A stretch of 64,000 nucleotides of DNA from Desulfocicer sp963675955 (GTDB lineage Bacteria > Desulfobacterota > Desulfobacteria > Desulfobacterales > Desulfobacteraceae): the NCBI GenBank assembly GCA_963675955.2, contig CAXXVR010000009.1, positions 1,178,001 through 1,242,000 of the forward strand, written 5' to 3'. Of the stretch, positions 41,156 through 53,336 are shown one piece after another. Numbering within the stretch: the first letter of the stretch is position 1; each line of letters begins with the position of its first letter. Position numbers and translations under genes: made by a program. The notes beneath the pieces are model-generated. The model had not been told where the DNA came from. It saw only the letters and a program-made list of their open reading frames with translations, and searched no databases.

Positions 41156-41361
41156 AAACTACTTAAATTAAGTTTTTTACTTTTTATCTTAATTCGATAA
41201 ATAACAATAATGAAAAGAAACATGGTTTATATCGCAGAAATAAAATAATTTAAAGAAATATATAGAAATAAAAAACAATTATTTTTTTTTGATTGAAATT
41301 TTATAGACATATTTTCTGATATTTAAACTTTTTTTAAAAATTAATAATTTAAAAATACAAA
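41095..41361. other. Divergent intergenic region, HECT copy 2 / DHHC genes
   Basis: About 265 bp, A/T-rich, between divergent starts. The part nearest 41094 is related to the region upstream of copy 1. No motif or RNA gene is recognised. Confidence 0.4.
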
Positions 41362-42491
41362 ATGAAAAAAATTCTTATTAATTCTGCCTCTAAATTATGG
41401 TCTTACAGCATGTAAATCCTTGGAATAAGTCTTGTAATATTTTACTATGTGTTAGTTGTTGCTCTAATGTATTCTTTTTTCTTTGACATTTGCAAAATTA
41501 TTTATATCGTTTATAATTGTACACTTTTTGTTTCAGTAATTATTTTTGTATAATCATTTTTTCTATTCAGCTTTTATTATCCTTTGGAATGATTATTAGT
41601 TTTGGAATAGTGTTGAATTCAACATTGGCAATTTTTATAGATCCCGGAAATACAAATATTTTTAAAGTTTCAAAACTTAAATTAAACCAATAATATAAAA
41701 TAGGGGGCTTCAGATTTAGATATACTTAAATTGAAGTATGAATACAAATTAGATAAAATAAGTTTCTGTAAAAAATGCAAAAGATTTAAGCCAGAGCGTG
41801 CTCACCATTGCTCTGTTTGCAACAGATGCGTTTTGAAAATGGATCATCATTGCCGTAATTTACTTATTTTATTATTATATTTATTAGCCTGAATTAATAG
41901 TTGTGTTGGTCATTATAACTGTGGTTATTTTATGCTGATGAATCTTTATTTATTGATTGGCACTGGAATCATGAGTGTCTTTTTTTTAATTCAAATATTT
42001 GTTAATGATTTCCGTGTACATATTATTATTATTAATATTTGTTGGCATAGAAACCTGAAATTTTATAAGAATATACTCGAGCTTATGATTTTACAATGAC
42101 ACTGAGTTTTACTTTGTTTGTAATTCTTTCTGGATTTACAAGCTGGAACTGATATTTAGGACTAACAGGATCCACAACAATAGAATTTTGGGGGAAGCGA
42201 ATGTGCTAAAATAATTACATAATGGTAAATCATAATTTTAACAATACTTTGTTGTAGTTAAATTAATATGATTATTCGCAACCAGAAACTATTGATAATT
42301 TATTTGATATTTTTGGGACTAAAAACTGGTTGGAGATTCTTCTCCCAACTATTAAATAATTAAAGCTTGATGGGTGCAATTGGAGCCATATCAAAAGTTA
42401 AAGATTAGGCAAGCATATAAACAGAAATGATGAGTTACTATAAGATGATTTGGAAGTTTTAGTAAATGGAATTGATGTTGAATCATAATGA
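41362..42491 (+). CDS. DHHC-type protein S-palmitoyltransferase
   Basis: Integral membrane enzyme that transfers palmitate to cysteines. About 316 residues after removal of five introns: one ending near 41577 (23 or 41 nt by donor choice), then 37, 33, 35 and 33 nt; both donor choices keep the frame. Order: two N-terminal membrane helices, IDPG motif (FIDPGNTNIF), the Cys-rich domain FCKKCKRFKPERAHHCSVCN and RCVLKMDHHC, then across the third intron PWINSCVGHYNCGYF. Two more helices and TGSTTIEF (the TTxE motif) follow. The invariant Trp of CPWINNCVG is encoded by UGA (41890-41892), and another UGA lies in SWNWYLGL. The stop UGA at 42489-42491 is only 54 bp from the convergent RFC2 stop. Confidence 0.92.
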
Positions 42492-42545
42492 TTTATAGAT
42501 AAAAAAACAGAATTTCATTATTTTTTGAGATAAAATTATAAATTT

Positions 42546-43614
42546 TCATTTTTTTTTTGCTTGTACAATTTCTACTACTTTAGCCAAAAATCCCGAGATT
42601 TATAAAAATGTAGGCAGTCCTTCTAATACTCTCATTTTCAAAGTTGTTATTTCATTTAAAATTTCGTATTATAAATTGACTTCAATTTCCATTTTTTATA
42701 TTAATTTTGACATTGTATGCACAATATCATAACAAGTAAAGCCTTCCTACCATAATTAATGCATTTTCAATTAAGCCTGTAAATATTGTTTAAAATTGCA
42801 TACAAAATGTAAACTTTATTAAAGTCTTAGGCTAAACAACAATCGATGGAATCGATTATTAATTGTAGATTTGGCACATCGCAGACTTTAAGTACATTTT
42901 CTTTTGTGATTTTACTAAATCCTGTATAGGTGGCTTGTAGATTATTTATTGCCTATCTCATATCACCTAAAATTATAATTTGTCAGAACTTAATAAAACC
43001 TTCACAAGTAAAGATTAAAGCTTCAAGTCCATCTTTCTCATAACTAATCTATGATATTTTTTATATAAAAGAAAGTAAACTTTTTCTTTTTCAATAATAT
43101 GCAAAATTCTTTCAAGAACCTATTTATCAGTCAACTTTGTAAATCTCAAAATAGCACACCGACTTTAAATAGGATCAATAATCTTAGTGCTATCATTACA
43201 GGATAGCACAAATCTAGTAGTCTCAGCATAATCACTAATAATCATTCTCAAAGCTTATTGTGCCCCTTCAGTTAAACTATCAGCTTCATCAAGAATAATA
43301 ATCTTATGGCCACCTTCTGGGAGGATTACTTTTTTCTATGCAAAATCTTTTATTGTTTATCTGATCACTTCTATTCCACGATCATCTGAAGCATTCAGCT
43401 CAATTACTGCTTGTTTATATGAGCTAGGAAGTAATGCTTAGGCCAGACAAAGAATGCTACTAGTTTTCCCTATGCCTGGTGGGCCTGCGAGTATCATGTT
43501 TGGGATATTGCCTTCCATTGAAATAGCTGTTAGTTAAGAAACTGCATCTGGATTACCTTATACTTCAGATAGATTACTTGGACGATATTTTTCTAGCCAA
43601 ATTTCATCCGACAT
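42546..43614 (-). CDS. RFC2: Replication factor C subunit 2 (clamp loader)
   Basis: AAA+ small subunit of the PCNA clamp loader. Three introns (43049-43080, 42967-42999, 42777-42814; 32, 33 and 38 nt) leave 321 residues, matching yeast and human homologues. Visible motifs: EIWLEKYRPSNLSEVQGNPD at the N terminus, Walker A AGPPGIGKTSSILCLA, ELNASDDRGIEVIRQTIKDF, Walker B HKIIILDEADSLTEGAQQAL, sensor-1 FVLSCNDSTKIIDPIQ and the SRC motif SRCAILRFTKLTDKQ. The C-terminal collar begins GDMRQAINNLQATYTGF. The wording of these motifs is closest to RFC2 among the small subunits. Trp residues here are UGG, and UGA occurs as the stop and inside one intron. The start is at ATG 43614-43612, divergent from PKA-R with a 139-bp gap. 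Confidence 0.95.
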
Positions 43615-43753
43615 TTTTAACTTTTAATATTTTTTTTATTGGAATTTTGGAGGGATTAATGTTTAAAAATTATTTTTATTGAAAATTGAATTGTTTTTAG
43701 ATAATTACAAAATTATTAATATAACTAATTTTTTGAATTTATTGAAAAAATTT

Positions 43754-44884
43754 ATGGAACCTAATTTATTTAACAGCAATCAAACAGACTATTATAAAAC
43801 TGTAAATTAAATACTTGAAAGAGCTTATTAATCCATAATTATTGAAAAGCCAACGGAATTAGTTAACTTTAATTTAAGAATTATTTTGAAAAGTGCGATT
43901 TCATGTTAGAATGGCTGCGTAAAGAAAAATTGGGATTAAATAAATAGCCATAATTGTTTTAATTTCCAAATGCAACACCATCAATAGATTAATAATATTC
44001 TTCCGGATTTGAAAACTCATAAAGTTAGTAATAAATTTCAAGAAAAGTGCCAAAATCATCTGAAGAAAAATAACAAATATAATATTTATTAGCAAATTGT
44101 GGGATTTTTAAAAATTTGAGTAAAGAAGTACATTCATAATTAATTGATGCACTAGAATTCCAAAATTTTCCGTTTTATTTTTTAATTTTCAACAAATTTT
44201 TTGTTAGCGAAAATGAAATTATATTTGAAGAAGGCTCAGCTGGCACAAACATGTATCTTATACTTTCTGGCACCATGCAATGCATAAAAAGCCCTGACAA
44301 ACTTCTCCGAGTCTATACTTCTTCTGGCTACTTTGGAGAACTTTCACTTCTATACAACACACCTCGAAATGCTTCTATTATAACAGAAACAGAGTGTAGA
44401 TTACTAACACTTGATAAAGAAAGTTTCGAAATTATTTGTAAGAAATTAATCGTTGAGAAAAGAAATTCGTTGAGGGATTTATTATTATAGGTGGAAGGGT
44501 TTGAGAGTTTAGAAGAATATGATCGAGAAATTATTGCAGATACTTTTGAAATTGAGATTGTGAAGCCAGGAGATACTATAATAAAAGAAGGGGAAGAACC
44601 GGATTATTTTTATATTATTTTAGAGGGTTAAGGGTATGCAACAAAAAATGAAGAAATAGTTATGCAGTATAACCAATTTATGTATTTTGGGGAAGTAGCA
44701 TTATTAAAATAAACTAAAAGATAAGCAACAGTTGTCGCTTAAGTTAAAATATTTTAAGAATTTACTTGTTTTATAGACAAAAATGAAATTAGCAAAGTTA
44801 AAGAGTGAAGAATTTTTAGACTTATTGGCCCCACTTGAATAATATTTTAGAAACTCATTTAATAAATATACAAATTTTTTGTGA
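43754..44884 (+). CDS. cAMP-dependent protein kinase regulatory subunit
   Basis: Binds and inhibits the PKA catalytic subunit until cyclic nucleotide binds. Three introns (43862-43893, 44172-44207, 44743-44776) leave 342 residues in one frame. The N terminus carries an RII-type dimerisation/docking helix pair: ILERAYQSIIIEKPTELC then DFMLEWLRKEKL. The linker ISRKVPKSSEEK holds no clear RRxS/A pseudosubstrate. Cyclic-nucleotide domain A ends with the phosphate cassette YFGELSLLYNTPRNASI, and domain B with YFGEVALLKQTKRQATV; both keep the Glu and Arg that hold the ligand. EEFLDLLAPLEQYFRNSFNK forms the usual C terminus. Without a kinase domain this is PKA-R rather than cGMP-dependent kinase. 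Stop UGA is 44882-44884, 62 bp before the hybrid kinase start. Confidence 0.9.
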
Positions 44885-44946
44885 TAAAAAATTGTTAAAA
44901 TATATATATGTTTAAATTATTATCAAACTAATTTAATTAATTATCA

Positions 44947-47736
44947 ATGCTTTAAATGCTCACAAATTTTTTTAAAAGAATCTTTTCAATTCCTGAAATT
45001 TTGCACTTTACATTTACACCGGAAGAATACTTAGAATACAAATTTAAGTATCTAAAAAATAGTCTCTTTACTCTTAAGCTTGCACTCATAATTATCGCAG
45101 GAATTGAAGCACTTTCTTATTCTTTTAAATCATTATCAAGTGTATTTTTTTAATGGATTAGAATTGCTAAAATACTTTTTTGTTTATTGATTTTCTTTGT
45201 GCTTATTATTTTGGAAAGAAAAAAAAAGAATAACATAACTTTTTTTTCAACATGTCTGAATCTAATACTTCTTCTAATTTTATTCTTTAATGCAACATCA
45301 ACCATACTAACTCTCACTAATTATGAAGAAGAAGACCAAGAAATGCTAAAATTTTATATATATTACAATTGTTTTAGTTCTTTGCTTCTTCAGTTTGTGA
45401 TTTTTTTTAATTGAACTTATCTAAACCTTAAATATAAAATTCTGCTTTATTTCATACTATTTTTCCTCTCAAATTTTCTGATTTTTTTAAAATGTATGGA
45501 TAAATTTAATTTACTTTTTTTACTATTAGGGATAACTTTCTTTTCGATACTTTTTATTCTCCAGTTATGAATTTTTGATTAAAACTCTTTATCGAATTTT
45601 TAAAACGAGAAAAATTACAAGGAAGAAAAAGTAAAATGGGAAAACATAATGAATGCATTCGCTATAGGATTTGTAATTCTGGACTCGGATACTAATTCAA
45701 TTGAATTTATTAATACTTTTATTAAAAAGTTACTGAATTTTTCAAAGTTTGGAGATTTTGCAGAGTTAGAAATGCAAATTGGTAATCTATATAAAATGTC
45801 TTTTGATGTTTAACAAACTAACAAATCAGAACTATAGATCTCTTAAAAAAATTATACACTTTCATAAGCATTAAAGCTTTTGAAAGAATAAATTATTTTC
45901 AATTCGAAAGAAAACAACAAATTTAATAAGATTCTTAAACGAGTAAAATTCAAATAATAAAATCAATAACTTGTTTTTTATAAACAGTTTGAGTAATCTT
46001 AAGACGAATCAGTGGGAATCTTTTCTGAAGAGCAATTTGAAAGCAACAAAACAAATAAAAAATTTGAAGTTATAATTTAATTAATAGAAAATGAAAGAAT
46101 TTTCATATTTTTTCATGATATTACTAGCTGTATGAAAAATGAAATCTTACGTAAAAATTAGAATTTTTAATAAAAAATACTGGAGTCTTTTTCTCATGAG
46201 ATAAAAACACCCTTGAATGGCGCATTATTCCCACTGGAGTAAGCAATTTCTGATCTTATATAAACCTCTTAAATTGATCTCAATAATTTAATTTGTTGTT
46301 TACGAAGTCTTTAGATTTTACATAATTCATTAAATGATATTATTGATTTGACATACTTGCTTTCTAATAAACTGAATTTTTTGTATGAAAAGCAAAAGTT
46401 AAACGAGTTTTTAAATAAAATAGCAGAAATTATAAACGATTTAGTTGAAATGAAAGGATTGACATTTCAAATGGAATTAGGACCAAATCTACCAGAAGTA
46501 TTTGTCACTGATTACTCCAGATTATAACAAATAATTTTAAACCTTATTACAAATTCGATTAAATTTACTTTAGCAGGAAAAATTAGTTTAACAGTAGAAA
46601 ATTATGAGGACTAGATCCTGTTGCCAAGAAAAAATTTCAAAAAAACAAAAAAAATGGTTAAATTTAGTATCGAAGACACAGGTATTGGCATGTCTATAGA
46701 AAAAGCCGACTAAATTTAACAGCTTCTCCAAAGCTCAGATCTTTTACAAAATTCTTAAATTAATGATACAGGGATATGCTTAGGATTAACAATTTCGGCT
46801 ATACTTGCTAAAGAGCTTGGCCCAAAAGAAAATTGAATGCAATCCGGAATAAATTTGGAATCAGAAGAAAATATTGGGACTAAATTTTTTTTTGTAATTG
46901 AGGAGAAATCTGACATGTAAACATCCTTTATGTCATCTTTTATGTCAATGGGAGCTTCTGAAAAAGAATAATCAATGTTAAAGAGTAAAAAGGGTACATT
47001 AATAACACAAACTTCTGGAAATAAACAAATGAATGGAATTGTATTTCGAAGCGGTTTTTATTTTTTAACTTGATCAATTTTATAGGAAAGAGAAGATGTA
47101 GTTTAAATTTTAAAGACTAAGGTATTATTATAATAATAATAATATAAAATAGATATAAAACCATAATAAAATTTACTCAATTCTTATAAAGAAATTCCAT
47201 TTATGTATTCAGCATTTAAACGCCAATCGAATTTTTAAATAGAAAAATCCTAGAAATCGGAATTTGATATTGATGAAGGCATTTTTCACAAGATTGTCTC
47301 TTTAAAAATAACAAAAGCCTCCTAAAATAAATTTCTGACTAATAAAACTCAAAAATAATTTTTAATCTTAGCAGTTGATGATGATGCATTTAATATCAAT
47401 ACAATGAAATTATTAATAACTAGATGGTTCTATGCTGAAGTTGATGTTGCTTATAATGGACAATAAGCATTGGATAAAGTTAAATAAAATCAATATGATT
47501 TAGTTTTTATGGATTATTAAATGCCAATAATGAATGGTGTTAAAGCAACAAAAAAAATCCGAAAGTATTTGTAATAATAGCAATTAAAATAAATGCCGAT
47601 TATAGCTTGTTCAGCATTTGAATCTAGTGAAAATGTTAAGGAATGCATTGAATCAGGAATGGACATGTATATTAAAAAGCCTGTAACTTTAGATAAAATT
47701 TAAAGGGTCTTCTCCATTTATTTGTAAGTAAAATGA
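44947..47736 (+). CDS. Membrane-bound hybrid histidine kinase with receiver domain
   Basis: Intronless frame of 929 residues starting MLQMLTNFFKRIF. Several hydrophobic helices fill about residues 30-205; a PAS-like stretch AFAIGFVILDSDTNSIEFIN follows. The phosphoacceptor H box is FSHEIKTPLNG (His 417), then the N box LQQIILNLITNSIKF, G1 EDTGIGMS and G2 CLGLTIS. A linker of about 170 residues leads to a receiver: LAVDDDAFN, phospho-acceptor Asp 856 in LVFMDYQMPIMNG, and Lys in MYIKKPVT. Four in-frame UGA codons (45412, 45568, 46834, 47071) fall where Trp is acceptable, in membrane helices or in loops; without reading them the gene is broken. Ciliates carry many such kinases. The stop is UGA 47734-47736. 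Ligand and partner are unknown. Confidence 0.9.
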
Positions 47737-47870
47737 AATTAAAATTAAAACTTATTAATTAAAATAATTATTTGAAATAAATTATTTTAATTAAATTTCT
47801 ATAAATAAAAAAATTGATGACGTTTTAAAAATAATTTTAAGCCCATCTCAAAAAAACAAAGGAGATTAAT

Positions 47871-48709
47871 ATGAAATCTTATAAATTGCTCGAAAGTGAT
47901 CCACCGGATAAAATAATATTAAAGACGGATAGTTTCTTTTTAATTCTCTTTTATTTGTTTCTTTAGAATTACTCTAACATAAAAAAAAATAGATCTCAAT
48001 ATTTAATAATTTGATGAATGAAAACTGTAAAATTTATTTTGTTTGATAATTTTCGTTTAAGTTTTTTTAATGCCTTCAAAAAAAAAATAAATTAGGTTTA
48101 TTTTTTTAAATGCTAACTTGGAATAATAGATCATAATAATTATTATAACCACTTCTTTTTCATCAAAAAGAACTGGAAAAATTAAATGATTACTCTAATA
48201 AAGAAGAAATTATCAAATATCCTGTGAAAAAATAAATAAAGTTACTACTTTCAAACTAAAACATAGATTATTATTATATGTTCAAGGAATTTTTTAGAAA
48301 GATAGCATTTAACTGCACTCTAACATTCTCCTAATTGAGGCTTATCTCCTTTATATAAAATAAATTATCCCAAAAATTTCAGTTCATACGATAAAGGCCT
48401 GTACTTTTCATAAAGGGAACATCAAACTTCTGATTTTTTACATAATTCACAATTATAATCCTCAAGAATTTCGCATAAACTATGTATGTTGTTTTATTAT
48501 TTATCGTTTATTAAAAAGCAAAGGATAAAATGAATGACAATAATAGTATTTAAAAAAAATAATTTGTGATTTCAAAAAACATTACCCCATGTAATAATAA
48601 TTTATTTATAATAGAATATTTAAGATGACCCCAAGAAAACTATTTATTTTCTTAAAAATTTATAAACCATTTTGAATAAACAGAAGAAACCATGAAAGGA
48701 AATATATGA
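47871..48709 (+). CDS. Hypothetical protein, multi-exon
   Basis: Starts at ATG 47871 (MKSYKLLESDPPDKIILKTD). A probable 35-nt intron follows (about 47932-47966), and further segments read LNDYSNKEEIIKYPVKKQIK, SNQNIDYYYMFKEFFRKIAF and INHFEQTEETMKGNI, ending in UGA 48707-48709. Several small introns are required and not all joints are certain. I see no known domain. The stretch could alternatively hold a short gene and untranslated sequence. It lies between the hybrid kinase and the membrane protein, all on the plus strand. Confidence 0.4.
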
Positions 48710-48845
48710 TTAATTTAATAAAAAAATATAATGGGAAATAGCTTTTACTTTATTTGTTTAAATATTTTTCAATAATAAAAATAATTTTGTTAAAATAAAA
48801 TTATTAAAAAATCATTAATTGTTTTAATAAAAAAAAAGTAATTCA

Positions 48846-50579
48846 ATGATGACATTAGACAAAATTCTTATAATAATTTTAATAATTTCATCAATTCATG
48901 CTTAATCTTGTTTGGTAGAAGTAAAATAAATTTCTACATTGCCAATAATTTTAGAAATCGAATAATAGTAATCCATTACATTTTCTAATTTACTTACAAA
49001 TGTAAAGATAAGTTGTCTTAGTTCTAATACAGACGAAACAAACTTTGATTTTCTTTATCTTATTTATTACAATAACTTTATCAATGAACTAACAATTAAT
49101 TAATGATTTTTATAAATTAATTTTGAAGATCTAGAATTAGAAAGAATAAAATAATTAAATGTTAATAATCTGTTGATAAAAATTTATTATAATACTAATG
49201 ATATTTGTTAGGGAAATGAAGTGTCTCTTAATGTTTATTTAATAAATTAGTAAAATTTCAAAACCATTGCTTATATCTATTACTGTTTGTTTTATATTTT
49301 AATGTTGACCTTTATTTGATTATTCTCTATCAAAAATGAAGGATTTTTTTGGAAATTTATTGAATTATTTTAAATACTAAATATTTTATCTTTTGCTGAT
49401 GTTTAATTACCAATAATGGTTTCAGAATTAATGAATTCATCTAGTTGTTTTAATTTTTAATGATATTAAATAATTCGTGAATTAATTTTCCGAAATTCTT
49501 AATCGATTTTTTTAAAAAATCTACCAAAATCATTTTAAATTTAACATTGAAATGTTGAAAATTTTTTCTTTGTGCATACTTTTGGAATTTGGATTATCTT
49601 TATTTTGATACTAATATTCTGAATAGTAATAAAAGTTTTAGAACATTTATCAGCTAAATATCACCGAATTAAAAAATTTCTTCGTCTGTATACAACATAG
49701 TATTTGACATTTTCATTTATTTTAAGAATTTATTATTTAATTCTACCTTAGTTATTATTAGTATCAACTCTTGAAATAATTGCAGATAAATAGACGATAA
49801 TTAATAAATTTTTAGGGATCATTTCTTTGATTATAATAATAATATTAATGATGCATGCAATCTATATACTCAATTATTATGCTTATAAAAAATCAGAATA
49901 ATTTCCAACTAAATTTCGAATTGATGATAAAGATTTTTAATAAAAATTTTATCCATTATTTTCTTAAGTTAAGTCATCAACTTTTTATTATCGAAATTAC
50001 TTTATCTTTACACAAACAAAGAAAATTATCTTTATTTATCTAATTATTTTTACTTCGGGGTTAATCTAAATTCTTTGCATTATATGCATATAAAGTAGCC
50101 ATGTGGCATTTCTTATTTTGAAACATCCATTTAAATCGAAATTTTCACATAACTAAAGCCTTATAAGCAATATTATCATTTTCTTGTGGGTCATGATTAT
50201 TGGTGTGATTAAATGCTATTAATATTTAGGAAATGGCTTTTTAAACTATTCATTATTGTAAGGATTAGGGTATCTTTTAATTATGTTACTTTTCATTTGG
50301 ATATGTTTAATTTAATTTTTTTTTATAATGTTCCTAAAATAATCTTAAAACTCATCGAAAATTAAACACAATCTGTAACTTAAATTAGTAAAAAGTTAGA
50401 CAGAGTAATCGGAATTTGACGAAAATGATTTTGATAATTAAATAGATTTTGACAGTATTTTATAAAATTCTGCAAATAATTTACAACAACATGATACTAC
50501 TTTTAGTGAAGCAACATTTAGATAAAGTTTAGTTCCTGCCTTTTAAGAAATTGAATTAAAAGATTTAACTAAAAATTGA
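48846..50579 (+). CDS. Signal-peptide, multi-pass membrane protein of unknown function
   Basis: One uninterrupted frame of 577 residues. The N terminus (MMTLDKILIIILIISSIHAQ) is a typical signal peptide and is followed by an extracytoplasmic part of roughly 120 residues with several Cys. At least eight hydrophobic helices then follow, for example AYIYYCLFYILMLTFIWLF, TFGIWIIFILILIFWIVIK, FLGIISLIIIIILMMHAIYI, IISNIIIFLWVMIIGVIK and YLLIMLLFIWICLIQFFFI. The C-terminal tail is cytoplasmic, acidic and Gln/Ser-rich (SEFDENDFDNQIDFDSILQN). UGA codons occur as Trp in the first 260 residues or so, and UGA 50577-50579 is the stop. It resembles ciliate surface proteins with an extracellular head and a multi-helix C-terminal half, but I cannot assign a family. 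Confidence 0.75.
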
Positions 50580-50662
50580 TATATATTTTTTTTTTTAATA
50601 ATATAATACTATATATACAATAATTATAAAGAATATATCAATAAATTTATCCCGAATTTAAT

Positions 50663-52989
50663 ATGCTTGAAGACAAGTAAATTTTTGATTTAAATTTGGA
50701 TAATTTAATTGAACAAGTTGCTGGTAAGAATTACTAAATTATAAATTTATTGATTAAAGAAATTACTACATCAACTGCATAAATAAATGAAGCTTGTCAA
50801 AAGCATTTGTTGAATTTTTAGAAATATCATTTTTGTAAAATTAAATAATAGAAATGAAAAAAATAAATCCGAATGAACATAGTTTAAATAAGAAATTGAT
50901 TAAAAAGCAGATTAGGAAGAACTATTAAACTTTTTACTCAAAGGAAATTAAAATAATCAAGACGAATTTGATAAAAAAAATCGAAGGAGTCTCCAAGCAA
51001 AGGATTTATTCAAGTAATATTGAAACATTATAAAAATATTTAGTTTTGGGAATTAAGTCTTTAGTCAGAACTTAAATCCAACCAAGGACTAAAGTAAAAA
51101 AGGTTCGAATTCAATGACAGTAATAAAGAATTAATAAGAGAAAACTATAGTTAATTAATTTTTATTGATTATTTATATTTTGTATAGAAAAATTTAGATT
51201 TTTTTTTCCCAAGGGAAAAATTCGACTTTTAAAATCCTTGTTAATAATGATCTTCAATCACTAGTACATCATAATGGTTTAAATCATAATTTTTAAATAA
51301 TTAATTGTCACAAAATAATAATGCCTTGCCAAACTCTAAATCCATCAAATTACCAACTAATTTCTTAGTAAAATTATTTTTTTTTTCACAGGGGGAATTA
51401 AATAATGTTTAGGGGAATGAAGAGTAAAAAAATAATAAATTAAACTATTCTTATTAAAATATTTAAAAAAATGTAAAGAATATTTTGTCTTGGTATAACT
51501 TTGATTAGAATAGTTAAGAAATTCGATAAGCTGAAGAAAGCATTAAATAAATTCCAAATCAAACAGAAAAAACTATCAACTATTCCTAGAATTAATAGTA
51601 CAATAATGTTACTCAAATGCAATAATAGACTTATGATTAATAATATATGTACTATAACTAATATTATGGATTTTAAAATCCCCAATAGTGTTTAATGTTT
51701 TATCCATATCCATATAATTAGTAATTGTTCAATTTTTAAATTATTTTAGATGTTGACCAAATTATGGCTATAATTATAATATGAATCCATAACCTCCAGT
51801 TGAGTAATTTTAATTTTAGTATTAAGAGTAAACGTCTTATCTTTAATAATCCAAAGAAAAATAAAAAGAATATGAAATAGGAACAATAAATTAACAGAAT
51901 TAAATTGCACTTGATTGCTTTGAAAATTTCTTATAATATGCGACAAATAAATATGATAACTATATTATTTAAAGAATATTAGAAATTGGTATTTTTTATT
52001 GTGCAAATAATATTTAAAGGTTCATTTAACCACACGATTGCACTATTTTAAAAGATTTAGGAATATTATGAGATACTTTAAATCGATAAATATGGTAGCC
52101 GTATTATTTGCAAAGCTATTGAAGTACAAATACAATGAATATTACTATATATAATATTTTAGTGCTTTTAGAAAAATAATTAAGATAAATATTAATTTTT
52201 CCTAAATAAAATAAAGCAACAATTTAAAGATATTATGTTACATGAATTTGCCAATTTCTAGATTTAAAAGGAACTGGAATTAGAAACTGGGGAAACATTA
52301 GCTTATTTTATTAATTTAATCAAATAATATGTTTTTTATTTATTTGTAAGTAATTGTTTAGCTGAATTTTTTGTGTTATGATAAATATGGATGCCTTGTC
52401 ATATAAAAGCTTATTGACATTTATAAAATAAAAACTAATAAAGACAAATAAAAAGTTTATGATACAATTTAAACAATACTACAAAATATTGGGGATTTAA
52501 GTAAAAATCAATATGCGAATTATATAATATCGCACATTGTTGAACGAGGACAAGATATTTTAAAAAATTAAGTTCTATTTGAATTCATCAAGCCTTAATT
52601 CATTGAACTTAGTTTTTAATAATTTTCTAGTAGTATTGCTGAAAAAAGTTTATAATACTCAAATTTAGAGTTTAAAAAACTGCTGTGGTAGTAAATAAAA
52701 GAACGTGAAAAATAGTAATTTATTTTTTTTAGTAATAAAATAATTAAATAAAGAACTTAAAAACTAATTTTGCAATTAATAAACAATAAGTTTGCTAATT
52801 ATGTGATGCAAAAACTGTATGAGTATTCCAATGAAACTATTTAAAATGAACTTATTCAGTACATCAAAAGGTATTAATCTGAACTTACGAATGAAGGTTA
52901 TTATATTAAATAAAATTTTAATATTTGTAGGAAAATTTGTTGCGAAATTTATTGAAAAATATTCTTGCAAAAAAATGTTAAATATTTGA
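50663..52989 (+). CDS. PUF (Pumilio) family RNA-binding protein
   Basis: Binds 3' untranslated regions of mRNA through about eight helical repeats. Exons are separated by introns at 51150-51187, 51721-51749, 51989-52019, 52124-52162, 52331-52361 and 52897-52930 (29-39 nt). The N-terminal half is Gln/Asn/Tyr-rich low complexity (QMQQQTYDQQYMYYNQYYGF), written largely with UAA/UAG. Repeat motifs: ATNKYDNYIIQRILE, DKYGSRIICKAIE, ITLHEFANF-type text at MLHEFANFQIQKELE, LCYDKYGCLVIQKLI, NQYANYIISHIVERG, FQQFSSSIAEKSLQYSN, NNKFANYVMQKLYEYSN and the closing GKFVAKFIEKYSC. ATG 50663 (MLEDKQIFDLNLDNLIEQVA) is the first in the region; the joint near 50830-50880 is not resolved, so the true start could be further in. 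Stop UGA 52987-52989. Confidence 0.88.
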
Positions 52990-53336
52990 TAATATTTTAG
53001 AATGACAATTATCTTTAAAATAAATTATGACAGCTAAATAATAAAATTTAATCTAAATTTTTTGTTTGTTGAAATTTAGTTTTTATAATAAGAATTTTAA
53101 TTTAATTTTATTAAAGATAATAATCAATTACAAATATTATTTTATATTAAAATTTGAAATTGGATTAAATATTCATTAAGAAAATAAATGTTTTAAGCCG
53201 ACTTTAAACACTTCATTAATAATAAATTATTAAATATAATCTTTAAATTACTAAAAATAATGAGAAACATTTATATTTAAATTTTAAACACTTAAAAATT
53301 TATTCTATTTTTAGAAAAGCTTATTAGTAAAAAGAA
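52990..53336. other. Intergenic, PUF / membrane protein B
   Basis: About 345 bp, very A/T-rich, between two plus-strand genes. Nothing recognisable apart from runs of A and T. Confidence 0.4.

Noticed and set aside
45412..45570. Hybrid kinase as a pseudogene with UGA stops
   Set aside because: The frame is kept over 2,790 bp, all catalytic boxes are intact and UGA is Trp elsewhere in the window.
44947..47736. Reading the hybrid histidine kinase as bacterial contamination
   Set aside because: It uses UAA/UAG for Gln and UGA for Trp like its neighbours, and such kinases are common in ciliates.
51440..51695. Overlapping ORFs on opposite strands, one of them hydrophobic
   Set aside because: They lie inside the Gln/Asn-rich exon of the PUF gene, whose frame explains the composition.
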